Of a stretch of 50,550 nucleotides of DNA, positions 33,650-41,144 are shown one piece after another (position 1 is the first letter of the stretch; each line of letters opens with the position of its first letter). Where the stretch lies: positions 30,103-80,652 of the forward strand of contig NZ_MTQF01000014.1 in NCBI RefSeq assembly GCF_001975985.1. The letters run 5' to 3'. The notes below the pieces were generated by a model. The model saw only the letters and a program-made list of their open reading frames with translations, made no database searches and was not told the DNA's origin. This DNA is from [Flexibacter] sp. ATCC 35103. GTDB lineage: Bacteria > Bacteroidota > Bacteroidia > Flavobacteriales > Flavobacteriaceae. The position numbers were made by a program, and so were the translations under genes.

Positions 33650-34045
33650 TTATTTATTAATGGTGCATTGGTCTATTTTAACTTCTTGAAACAGTTCGTC
33701 GTAACCAATGCATTTGCCTTTAACTTTTATTTTATTATGGATGAGTTTTGATTTGACTTTTTGAGTAAACAGACAAAAAACAGTGTTTTCAAGAATAACT
33801 ACAGAATCAGTTTCTTTTGTGACTGTACCTGTTATTTCAATAGTTTTGTTGAGGTATAATGCGTCGGCTTTTTTGGGATCAGCGTTATAATCTTCAAGTA
33901 GTTTTGTTGCTGAGATATTGAAATCCGGCATTTCTGATTCTATATTACGCGCTTCTTTAAAGAGAAAGCCGTAATAAAAATAAATGCCCCCCAAAGCCAC
34001 TATCAATAAGGCTGCAATTGCAATTGCTATTTTTTTTCTTTTCAT
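33650..34045 (-). CDS. Membrane-anchored OB-fold protein (tRNA_anti-like)
   Basis: Using the ATG at 34045 gives 131 residues beginning MKRKKIAIAIAALLIVALGG, a clean membrane anchor; the longer frame starting 29 codons upstream would extend through the promoter motif and is rejected. The rest reads KADALYLNKTIEITGTVTKE and FTQKVKSKLIHNKIKVKGKC, the strand pattern of the tRNA_anti-like OB-fold family (ligand unknown). It is the first gene of the OB-fold, DUF5777, cytochrome c, YceI operon and carries an ECF-type motif 28 nt upstream. Confidence 0.75.
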   Translation of the reverse strand: MKRKKIAIAIAALLIVALGGIYFYYGFLFKEARNIESEMPDFNISATKLLEDYNADPKKADALYLNKTIEITGTVTKETDSVVILENTVFCLFTQKVKSKLIHNKIKVKGKCIGYDELFQEVKIDQCTINK

Positions 34046-34072
34046 ATTTATTCTTTTGGTAAGGTTCAATAG

Positions 34073-34101
34073 TAAAACAGCTTTAATGAAAATTACCCTA
34101 C
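34073..34101 (-). promoter_or_regulatory. ECF-type promoter motif, copy 1 (GTAGGGTAA-N14-GTTTTA)
   Basis: On the minus strand GTAGGGTAA (34101-34093) is followed after exactly 14 nt by GTTTTA (34078-34073). The 34045 start codon lies 28 nt beyond, leaving a short leader. The same bipartite motif occurs at three other places in the FecI/FecR region. Confidence 0.75.
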
Positions 34102-34216
34102 CAAAAAATGTTATTTTGTAAAAAAAAATCAAATTAGCCCAACAGCATATTGGACTAATTTGAAAAAGAGTGTGTTATGCAAACACATAAATCAATTTGA
34201 TTTGAATAGTTTCCTT

Positions 34217-35122
34217 TTAGATTGCAATTGGGGAGTCTTTTACAGGTACTGGCCAAACAGCCGGAGCAGGAAAACTAATTCCTTTATTTGAACCTCTTAC
34301 GCTTGCATCTTGTCCAAAATAATACAAAGGCCAGCCATTGTAAGTTAATTGAGATTTACCAAATACGGTAATTACAGCAAACTTAGATTTATCAAGAATA
34401 GAAGGAACCACAATTTTGTCTGTTTCATATATTGGCCAAACGGCATTGTTTGAAAAATCTGCTTTTGTGAAATTGTTTTTATTGAAATTATCATTCTTAA
34501 AAGTATACAATGTCAGCCCTTTAGCGTCAGTGAAATAAGTGGTTAAACCATCACCAACGGTATAATCTGATTTGTAATTTTTACCGTCATGTCCTAAAAG
34601 TTGGCTTCTAACAAGCATAACCGAATAATCTGGCTTGGCAATAAACCAAGTGCCTCCAACTCCGTCTCCTGTTGTTTTACCGGCAGCTTCAGGTACATTT
34701 TTGCCGCCATTACCATATCCGTCGTCTCCGGAAACCGGTGCATAATAATACAATGGCCAGCCTTTATAGGTTACTTGTTTCTTGCCGGACGCAGTGGTTA
34801 CTGTACCAAAATCTGTGAGTGTTAATCCTGAACCTAATTTATCAGCAGTTAAATTATCTACTACAAAAGCAGGCCATAAAGCTTCACATCCGCCTGTACA
34901 TGAAACTTGTCCGTTTGCATCTGTTGCGAAAACATATAAAGATCTTCCACTTTTATCTGTTAGATAAGAGCCTAATGTTGCACTAGTAGAAAGATTAACT
35001 TCTGTTTTTAATTCTGGTGTAGTAGGAGTACCATTATCATTGCTGTTATCACTACTGCAACCAGCGAAAAATGTAGTTGCTGTAAGAGCAGCCAAAACGA
35101 ATTTAATTTGTTTTAATTTCAT
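34217..35122 (-). CDS. Lipoprotein with duplicated PF03640-type secreted repeats
   Basis: The 301-residue protein has a lipobox (LTATTFFAGCSSD). Two copies of the secreted-repeat domain follow: SYLTDKSGRSLYVFATDANG with VSCTGGCEALWPAF and QVTYKGWPLYYYA, then TYFTDAKGLTLYTFKNDNFN with QLTYNGWPLYYFGQD. Each copy ends in a GWPLYY motif. Members of this family are surface lipoproteins of unknown role, often beside cytochrome or redox genes. The gene has its own ECF motif about 207 nt upstream with a terminator-like hairpin between. It is in the regulon defined by these motifs. Confidence 0.8.
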   Translation of the reverse strand: MKLKQIKFVLAALTATTFFAGCSSDNSNDNGTPTTPELKTEVNLSTSATLGSYLTDKSGRSLYVFATDANGQVSCTGGCEALWPAFVVDNLTADKLGSGLTLTDFGTVTTASGKKQVTYKGWPLYYYAPVSGDDGYGNGGKNVPEAAGKTTGDGVGGTWFIAKPDYSVMLVRSQLLGHDGKNYKSDYTVGDGLTTYFTDAKGLTLYTFKNDNFNKNNFTKADFSNNAVWPIYETDKIVVPSILDKSKFAVITVFGKSQLTYNGWPLYYFGQDASVRGSNKGISFPAPAVWPVPVKDSPIAI

Positions 35123-35155
35123 TGTCTTTTTGATTAGATTAATTTTATAGAAAGG

Positions 35156-35187
35156 GAAAAAATATACTTTACAGAAAACGTAAAGTA
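35156..35187 (-). terminator. Terminator-like hairpin in the leader of the PF03640 lipoprotein gene
   Basis: On the minus strand TACTTTAC and GTAAAGTA (35187-35180 and 35172-35165) form a perfect 8-bp stem with a 7-nt loop, followed within two bases by a run of U residues. It lies between the ECF promoter copy 2 and the gene, about 140 nt after the predicted start of transcription, so it could attenuate or end a short RNA. Confidence 0.5.
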
Positions 35188-35328
35188 TTTTATTGTTTGA
35201 TTCGATATCAAGAAGCTGTATCTGTTTTTAATGAAGATTTCATTTCCTGTCAGGTTACGAACTATCATAAGAATAAAGTATCAATTTTTTGAAGAGAGCC
35301 ATTTTTATTGTTTTGATGGATTCAATAA

Positions 35329-35357
35329 TAAAACAGCCTTGTAGCAGATTACCCTAC
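35329..35357 (-). promoter_or_regulatory. ECF-type promoter motif, copy 2
   Basis: GTAGGGTAA at 35357-35349 on the minus strand, 14 nt, then GTTTTA at 35334-35329, pointing toward the lipoprotein gene starting at 35122. Flanks also match copy 1 (GGCTGTTTTATTATTGAA against AGCTGTTTTACTATTGAA), suggesting a common origin by duplication. Confidence 0.75.
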
Positions 35358-35430
35358 CAAAGAATTGATATTTTTGTTAAAGAAATAAAAAGAAGGAATA
35401 AAGGATTTTGAGAATCCTTGTAAAATAGCC

Positions 35431-37965
35431 TTAGAATGAAACTCTAAAGCTCATATTTGGAGTTCTTTGCAGAGCAAATGTTTCTACTTCTTCAATAGAA
35501 TTGGTTATAGTACTTACTCTATAATGTTCACTGATCTCATTTTTTCTGTTTAGGATATTTAAAATGGAGATTCCTAATTTGTACTGAATTCCATTTTCGG
35601 TTTCCCATTTATAAGTTGAGGAAATATTGACCTGCGAAAAAACATGTAAATTATTACTGTTCGGTTTATTGTAAACCAATACAGGATTATTAAGGTCAAT
35701 TTGAGAGATGTCTGGAGAAGTTTTTGGACGACCGGAAGTCCATTTTGTTCCCAAAGCGATTTTAAAATTATTTTTCTCATAAATTCCTGCCCATGAAACA
35801 CTATGCATCAACTCAAAGTTGTTGGGGAAAACCGGAAATTCGTAATTAGGAAAATGATAATTATTATGGTTATAAGTATAACTTAACCAGGTTAGAAAGT
35901 GATTCATTTTTTTTTGAACAAGCATTTCAGCGCCCCAAATTTCATAATCGCCAGTTGTTTTAACAAACTCTAACTGATTTTGAAAACCCTGACTCGAAGT
36001 GGTAATTCCGGTTACTTTTTTATAGAAATTTTCAATATCGAGAAGCCAGTCATTTTTTTTATAGAATAGGTTTAAAGATAATTGTTTGCTTCTTTGTATA
36101 GGAATTGTACTGTTATCTGAAATAATCCAGCGTCTTTTTTCAATACCAAAATAATCCTTTTGTAAATCAATGATTTGTTGTGAATTTTGACTTTTTAGCT
36201 CGCCAAGTAATTCTAAACTTAAGCTTTTGCTGATTCCATGATTGAATTGAATTCGGGGTTCTACAATAAATTTTTTAAACTTTTCTATATAATTAATTCG
36301 GGTTCCAACTTTAAAGTATGTTATGGAAAGTGTATCGTTGTATTTTCCTTCCAGAATTAAAGCATGGGTTCTTAATACGTCTTTAGCCTTACGATAGAAA
36401 TCAGGATTTTGTACTAGCTCTAAATTAGTAATACCCATTTCATTATATTGATATCCATCATTAAAGCTAAACTTAGAGTTAATCACGTGATTGTTTTCTA
36501 AATTAAAACCATTGTTATCGACCGTATTTTCCTGAATGACCAATTGGTTTTCATAGGTGTTTTTTTGATTGGCCAGAAGCTCATAAGACGAGTTATAGAT
36601 ATTAACTTTAGTAGTATTATAAGGATTCCAGTTTCTCTTCCAGGACAAATTTCCTCCATAGTTTTGCTGACGTAAAACATTATTTTCAGATCTTATTATG
36701 GTATACGCCGTTGCGCTTTGAAAAACTTCAAGATTATCTTTAATAGTTATTAAATCAAGTACTATTTGATCCTTGTTTCCTATTTTTTGAGCGTATTTTA
36801 ACGTTGCATCATAAAAACCAAATTTTTTATCACTTCTATAATCTACATTTTGGGTTTGCGAAAAGTCAGTGATAGTAGTATTTTGAAATACTTTGTCGAA
36901 ATATTCTTTGTATGTGGGGGTTTCTAAAAAATCAGTAATAGATTTTCGTGCCGAAATTTCTATATAACTTTTCTTCGAAAGATTATATTTTCCATAAACA
37001 TCAGCATTAATCATATTTATTCCTGCACTATAAGAGTTTTTTTCTGAAGTTTCCGGTGTAGACGAAATGGCTACTACACTCGATACGCTTTCTCCATAAA
37101 ATGCTGAACTTCCGTTTTTATAAATAGAAATGGTGTGTGCTAAATTTGGATTAAAGACCGATATTAAACCAAAAAAGTGCCCTGTTTGAAACATTCGTAT
37201 CCCATTCCATAAAAACAAATTCTGATCGTGCGTGCCACCGCGAACATTGATGCTCGAAACACTTTCATCTAAACTGTTTACACCCGGAATTTGCTGCATG
37301 GTCTGTAAAGCATCAGGCTCAATAAGTCCCGGAAGAATACCAAATTTTTTGGGTTTAATTTCAAGAGATCCATCTGTGTTTTTTGAAATTCCCGAAGCCA
37401 AAATAGCACTCGCTTTAATTTCCTGAAGTTCTGTAATTTTAGGTTCTAATACTATCTGGAGACAATTTTTAGAATCGATATTAGCCGGCGTAATTTTTTT
37501 GGATGTGTATCCAACGTGGCTGATTAAAAAAGTAGTTGTATTTTCTTTTTTAAACTCAAAATAACCGTTTGAATCAGTTGTAAGCTGATTTTGATTGCTT
37601 AAAGTAATATTGGCATTTTCAATGGGTTTTTTATCTGTGCTGGAAAAAACATATCCACATATTGCAGGAAGGGGATTTTCTTTTTTATAAATATTGATGA
37701 ATTTGTTTCCGATATTTTCAAAAGATAAATTGGTTTTTTTTTCCAGATATTCAAGTTTTTCGTCTAGCGAAAGTGATTTTGCGGGTGGATTTATTTTCAG
37801 ACCGGCAACATTGTCTTCAGTATAATTAAAACTAACGTTATGCTGCTCTTCAATAGCAATTATAATTTTTTTAAAAGGCATAACTTTTTCCTTGTCCTGA
37901 GCATTTAGCTTCAGGATAAGAAAAAAGAGAAAAAACAAAAAATGAAATTGTCTGGGGAGGAGCAT
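35431..37965 (-). CDS. TonB-dependent receptor with N-terminal STN signalling domain
   Basis: The 844-residue protein has a signal (FHFLFFLFFLILKLNAQ). Residues about 25-90 form a secretin/TonB short N-terminal (STN) domain: FKKIIIAIEEQHNVSFNYTE, LSLDEKLEYLEKKTNLSFEN. A carboxypeptidase-like regulatory domain follows (ICGYVFSSTDKKPIENANIT), then the plug with GLIEPDALQTMQQIPGVNSL and INVRGGTHDQN, and a barrel ending NMSFRVSF. STN-bearing receptors signal to FecR-type anti-sigma proteins. Its start codon abuts the FecR stop codon, so the two are translated from one message. The ligand is unknown. Confidence 0.9.
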   Translation of the reverse strand: MLLPRQFHFLFFLFFLILKLNAQDKEKVMPFKKIIIAIEEQHNVSFNYTEDNVAGLKINPPAKSLSLDEKLEYLEKKTNLSFENIGNKFINIYKKENPLPAICGYVFSSTDKKPIENANITLSNQNQLTTDSNGYFEFKKENTTTFLISHVGYTSKKITPANIDSKNCLQIVLEPKITELQEIKASAILASGISKNTDGSLEIKPKKFGILPGLIEPDALQTMQQIPGVNSLDESVSSINVRGGTHDQNLFLWNGIRMFQTGHFFGLISVFNPNLAHTISIYKNGSSAFYGESVSSVVAISSTPETSEKNSYSAGINMINADVYGKYNLSKKSYIEISARKSITDFLETPTYKEYFDKVFQNTTITDFSQTQNVDYRSDKKFGFYDATLKYAQKIGNKDQIVLDLITIKDNLEVFQSATAYTIIRSENNVLRQQNYGGNLSWKRNWNPYNTTKVNIYNSSYELLANQKNTYENQLVIQENTVDNNGFNLENNHVINSKFSFNDGYQYNEMGITNLELVQNPDFYRKAKDVLRTHALILEGKYNDTLSITYFKVGTRINYIEKFKKFIVEPRIQFNHGISKSLSLELLGELKSQNSQQIIDLQKDYFGIEKRRWIISDNSTIPIQRSKQLSLNLFYKKNDWLLDIENFYKKVTGITTSSQGFQNQLEFVKTTGDYEIWGAEMLVQKKMNHFLTWLSYTYNHNNYHFPNYEFPVFPNNFELMHSVSWAGIYEKNNFKIALGTKWTSGRPKTSPDISQIDLNNPVLVYNKPNSNNLHVFSQVNISSTYKWETENGIQYKLGISILNILNRKNEISEHYRVSTITNSIEEVETFALQRTPNMSFRVSF

Positions 37966-38865
37966 TTATTTTTCGTCAAAAATTATTTTATTTTTCGAGA
38001 CTTTTTTAGCCTCTAAATGATACGTTGTACTAATGATTTGCAAAGCTGTATCTAAATCTTTAGCAGGTAATTTTCCTGTAAACAATGAGATTGTATCTTT
38101 TGTATTCAATTCTATCTCAACATTATACTGTCTTTCTACCTCGTCTAAAATGGTTCTGATATTTTCTTTGTTAAAACATATTTGATTCTCGATCCATTCT
38201 GGTTTTAATGAATTTACGTTTCTGTTAACTTGTTTTCCGTTTTCAAAACTAACGCTTTGTCCGTGCGTTAATAAAATTTGAGTATTGGCATAATTTACCT
38301 TAACACGACCTTCATAACATACTACATCAAACCTCTTTTTTCGGGCTTTAACGTTAAATTGAGTTCCTAAAACCGTAACTTTTCCAAGATTGGTGCGGAC
38401 CTCAAATCGTCGTCCTTTTGCAACTCTAAAATAAGCTTCACCTTCGAGTTCAAGATTCCTGTTATTTTCCCAATTCCATTTTTTGTAATTGATTTCAGAA
38501 CCGGAGTTTAATACTACTTCAGAATTATCAGGCAGCGAAAAAGTAGTTTTTTCTCCAAAATCTGCCGACTGCGTTTCTGCTACAAAAAGTTTCATTGTAA
38601 AGGTGATTCCAAAAGCTAACAAAAATACTGCGGCTGCCCTAAACATCCATTTTTTGTATAAAGGAACCACTTTTACAGGTGTTTTTTTCTGACTCAAAAT
38701 AGTAGATAGCATAGCATTTTCATCCAGGTCATCTATTTCTAAATGATTGGTGTAATTTTTTATCTTTTGGTATTTTTCAAAATCGGCGCTTGCCTCAAAT
38801 TCAGCCAATTCATCCGGAGATAAATCGTCGTTGAGCCATTTTGCTAATAATCGATTTTTTTTCAT
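37966..38865 (-). CDS. FecR-family anti-sigma factor
   Basis: The 299-residue protein has an N-terminal cytoplasmic part (LLAKWLNDDLSPDELAEFEA), one membrane helix near residue 80 (MFRAAAVFLLAFGITFTMKL), and a periplasmic FecR domain: FSLPDNSEVVLNSGSEINY and EGEAYFRVAKGRRFEVRTNL, followed by VLGTQFNVKARKKRFDVVCY. The C-terminal DUF4974-like part (ILDEVERQYNVEIEL) completes the Bacteroidota form. It transmits a receptor signal to the ECF sigma factor. A copy of the ECF motif lies in the 49-nt gap between it and the sigma gene upstream. Confidence 0.93.
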   Translation of the reverse strand: MKKNRLLAKWLNDDLSPDELAEFEASADFEKYQKIKNYTNHLEIDDLDENAMLSTILSQKKTPVKVVPLYKKWMFRAAAVFLLAFGITFTMKLFVAETQSADFGEKTTFSLPDNSEVVLNSGSEINYKKWNWENNRNLELEGEAYFRVAKGRRFEVRTNLGKVTVLGTQFNVKARKKRFDVVCYEGRVKVNYANTQILLTHGQSVSFENGKQVNRNVNSLKPEWIENQICFNKENIRTILDEVERQYNVEIELNTKDTISLFTGKLPAKDLDTALQIISTTYHLEAKKVSKNKIIFDEK

Positions 38866-38883
38866 TATACTAGTATTATATAT

Positions 38884-38912
38884 TAAAACAATTGGAACTT
38901 ATTTTACCCTAC
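38884..38912 (-). promoter_or_regulatory. ECF-type promoter motif, copy 3
   Basis: GTAGGGTAA at 38912-38904 (minus strand), 14 nt, GTTTTA at 38889-38884. It starts directly after the sigma-factor stop codon and points into fecR and the receptor gene, so the receptor unit can be induced independently of the sigma gene. Confidence 0.75.
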
Positions 38913-38914
38913 TT

Positions 38915-39430
38915 TTATAAATCAATTTCTTTGCGTAAGCATAACAAAGCGATATGAATGCGTTTTTCGACTGCTTTTACACTAATGTTTAGCTCCAGGG
39001 CAATTTCGCTGTATTTTTTTCCGTCAATTCTGTGCATTAAAAAAGCAACACGCTGTTTTTCGTTAAGGTTTTCAATGGCTTTCAAAAGTTTAACCTGAAA
39101 TTGTTTTTCTTCCAGGAGATATTCAGGATTTTCATTTGTTTTATCTAAACCTGTAAAGTTTTTTTCATATCTCAAAACCACCTTTTGGTGTGCAATTTCG
39201 TTAAGACTGCTGTTATTGGCCACAGTATAAATATATGATTTTGCTTTTTCTATTGGTACAGCCGCGCAGTTTTGCCAAAGTTTTACAAAAGCTTCCTGCG
39301 CAACATCTTCTGCCTGGTCGATATTGCCAAATTTGTAAAAAAGAAAATTCCGAAGCGCTTTTACATGACTTTTGAAGAAAGACGAAAAAATTATTTCATC
39401 ACAAGTATTGGATTGGTTTTTAAGTGGCAT
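38915..39430 (-). CDS. ECF RNA polymerase sigma factor (FecI-like)
   Basis: The 171-residue protein has the two regions of ECF sigma factors. Region 2 reads FKSHVKALRNFLFYKFGNID with AEDVAQEAFVKLW. Region 4 reads LNEKQRVAFLMHRIDGKKYS, followed by EIALELNISVKAVEKRIHIA, the HTH that reads the -35 box. The length is standard for FecI-type factors. It is encoded directly upstream of FecR and the STN receptor, the classical cell-surface signalling order. It is the best candidate to read the GTAGGGTAA-N14-GTTTTA motif. No copy is seen driving the sigma gene itself. Confidence 0.93.
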   Translation of the reverse strand: MPLKNQSNTCDEIIFSSFFKSHVKALRNFLFYKFGNIDQAEDVAQEAFVKLWQNCAAVPIEKAKSYIYTVANNSSLNEIAHQKVVLRYEKNFTGLDKTNENPEYLLEEKQFQVKLLKAIENLNEKQRVAFLMHRIDGKKYSEIALELNISVKAVEKRIHIALLCLRKEIDL

Positions 39431-39475
39431 TTGGTTTTCAATTTGTACGATGTAAAAGTATTTATTTTAATTTAA

Positions 39476-39504
39476 GTAGGGTAAAAGGAAAGCTGATTGT
39501 TTTA
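39476..39504 (+). promoter_or_regulatory. ECF-type promoter motif, copy 4
   Basis: GTAGGGTAA at 39476-39484, 14 nt, GTTTTA at 39499-39504 on the plus strand. It lies in the intergenic region before the divergent lipoprotein gene (start 39628) and reads toward it, away from the sigma gene. Confidence 0.7.
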
Positions 39505-39606
39505 TATAAGAATAAAATGGTACTTGCTTTTGATAATTTAGCACAGATCAAGAGATAGAAAACCTTTGATATCGAATTTATTAAAAAACAGTTTCTTTAA
39601 AATTAT

Positions 39607-39614
39607 TACCTTTG
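39607..39614 (+). promoter_or_regulatory. Bacteroidota -7 box TACCTTTG before the lipoprotein gene
   Basis: This is an exact match to TAnnTTTG, 13 nt before the ATG at 39628, which would give a very short leader. A TTG at the expected -33 distance is not clear, so it may be a weak housekeeping promoter alongside the ECF motif. Confidence 0.4.
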
Positions 39615-39627
39615 TAAAAATATAAAT

Positions 39628-40647
39628 ATGTTCCCTTTGAAAAAATATTTATCACTGGCAGTTCTTCTGCTCTTACTGTCTTGTCAAAGTGAAATGGATG
39701 AGCAAAGTAATAATGCACAAGGAACAATTACTAATGTTTCGCCTCTTACTACTTACTTGCAAAGGGTTGCTATGGTTCAGACCGTGCAGGATAATATAAT
39801 CGACGGCTCTAGTTATTGTACTATAAAACCACCTTATACAGTTACTGTAAACAGCAAAAAAATTGCAATTAACAGCAGCGCCGACTATCAAAAAGTATTA
39901 GATAATATCAATGCAAATACTTATGATGATGATATTGTAAATATCGATTTTCCGGTTACGATGGTATATTATAATTACATTCAAAAAGTGATTCCGGACC
40001 AGGCAGATTTTGATTCTTTAATTGCTTATTGGAATCTTTATCCGGATCTTTTATCCAAAATAAATGGTCTGAAAATTAATTATCCAATAACGATTAATAG
40101 TTATAACAGCGCCAATCAAATGGCAATTTCTCAATCGATAATAAGCGATCAGGCATTTTTTAATTTTATAAAAAATTTAAATGCGAGTGAATATATTTCG
40201 TTAAAATATCCTATTTCGATATCAGATTATAATAACCAGACAAAATTGATTACTAATAATCTGGAGTTTGAAAATGCAATTAAATATGCTATCGATTATT
40301 GTCCTGAAAATAACATTGCAACACTCGATTTTACTCAAGCAATAATAAATGGTTCTTGGGAGATTCCTTATTTTTTTGATGATTCAGAGAAAACATCTTC
40401 GTATAGTGGATATTCATTTGTATTTAAAAGTGATAAATCATTAGTAGCAACAAAAGGCGCAACTTCACAAACAGGTCAATGGGGAAGTACAGTAATTAAT
40501 GGTGTTAGAGAAGTAAAAATAGAATTTACTGCAGAACCGTTGAGTAAATTAAATCGCAACTGGAAATTATTTGAGTTTAATAATTCTCAAATTCGATTAC
40601 GCGATGTAAGCGGTAGTACTGATTATCTTTATTTTCAAAAGCAATAG
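39628..40647 (+). CDS. Lipoprotein of unknown function with internal repeats, in the ECF regulon
   Basis: The 339-residue protein has a lipobox (LLLLLSCQSE). It contains three related units of about 60 residues: IDFPVTMVYYNYIQK, INYPITINSYNSANQ and LKYPISISDYNNQTK, each strand followed by a helical stretch. The C-terminal part (GSWEIPYFFDDSEKTSSYSG, then SFVFKSDKSLVAT) looks like a small beta domain. I do not recognise the family; such lipoproteins are common next to FecI/FecR genes in Bacteroidota. Copy 4 of the ECF motif points at this gene. The protein is predicted on the outer-membrane or periplasmic face. Confidence 0.75.
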   Translation: MFPLKKYLSLAVLLLLLSCQSEMDEQSNNAQGTITNVSPLTTYLQRVAMVQTVQDNIIDGSSYCTIKPPYTVTVNSKKIAINSSADYQKVLDNINANTYDDDIVNIDFPVTMVYYNYIQKVIPDQADFDSLIAYWNLYPDLLSKINGLKINYPITINSYNSANQMAISQSIISDQAFFNFIKNLNASEYISLKYPISISDYNNQTKLITNNLEFENAIKYAIDYCPENNIATLDFTQAIINGSWEIPYFFDDSEKTSSYSGYSFVFKSDKSLVATKGATSQTGQWGSTVINGVREVKIEFTAEPLSKLNRNWKLFEFNNSQIRLRDVSGSTDYLYFQKQ

Positions 40648-40813
40648 TGGTTATTATCTCGTTTTTCTAAGATTTTTCCAGTTGTGGTTACGCAGCTGCC
40701 TGAAGCTCCAAAAATAAGAATATTTATTGCCTTGTGTTTTTAAAGTCTTGATTTATTGTGTCTTGAAGATTTTTTTCTAATAAAAGATAATTATATATTA
40801 ATAATTTGATGAT
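40648..40813. other. Intergenic, no gene or clear signal
   Basis: This is AT-rich sequence after the lipoprotein stop codon. No terminator stem with a T-tract was found. Confidence 0.4.
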
Positions 40814-40936
40814 GTTTAGTTTTTATCAAATTGTAATATTTGTTCAATCAAATTCTCAATGAGATTAAAGGAAGTAAAATCATGAACAAGTTGTGAATTG
40901 CTTTCAAAATTGTATTTTTTACTTATAATTCCACGT
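40814..40936 (+). CRISPR. CRISPR remnant: one clear type II-C repeat, one possible degenerate repeat and one spacer-length gap
   Basis: The repeat at 40890-40936 reads GTTGTGAATTGCTTTC followed by AAAATTGTATTTTTTACTT and AATTCCACGT, 47 nt. It has the general form of Bacteroidota type II-C repeats. Its first 26 nt pair with the anti-repeat at 45281-45305 with one bulge and one wobble pair. About 76 nt upstream (40814-40859) a weaker relative (TCAAATTGTAATATTT core, ending AATTCTCAA) may be a decayed terminal repeat. The 30 nt between them (40860-40889) would be a single spacer. No further repeat follows. A minus-strand 61-codon frame runs through this stretch but is explained by the repeat. 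Confidence 0.65.
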
Positions 40937-41010
40937 ATCGAGTCAATATTTGATGTCGTGGTAATTATATGTTTTAAAAGAAATCTGTATAAGGATTGCA
41001 ATACAGCTAT

Positions 41011-41091
41011 TTAATGTTTTTGTTTAAACAGTTTTTTTTCATAAAATAGTTCCATCATTCCAAATTGTTCCTCTGTGATTTCCAGGCTCAT
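41011..41091 (-). CDS. Tiny unrecognised frame after cas9
   Basis: The 26-codon frame MSLEITEEQFGMMELFYEKK lies on the cas9 strand, 53 nt downstream. It is charged and plausible as protein but shows no similarity to the N-terminus of Cas1 as I know it. It may be a fragment of a lost gene or random. Confidence 0.2.
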   Translation of the reverse strand: MSLEITEEQFGMMELFYEKKLFKQKH

Positions 41092-41144
41092 TTTTAGTAC
41101 TAAATAATATGGATTACCGAAGAAGAGTATTCTTTTTATCCTAA

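Noticed and set aside
35574..35801. Alternative frames inside the STN receptor gene
   Set aside because: They are shadows of a continuous 844-codon receptor frame with full domain structure.
40816..41001. 61-codon minus-strand frame over the CRISPR remnant
   Set aside because: Its middle (GIISKKYNFESNSQ) is simply the reverse translation of the repeat that pairs with the tracrRNA, a frequent false gene at arrays.
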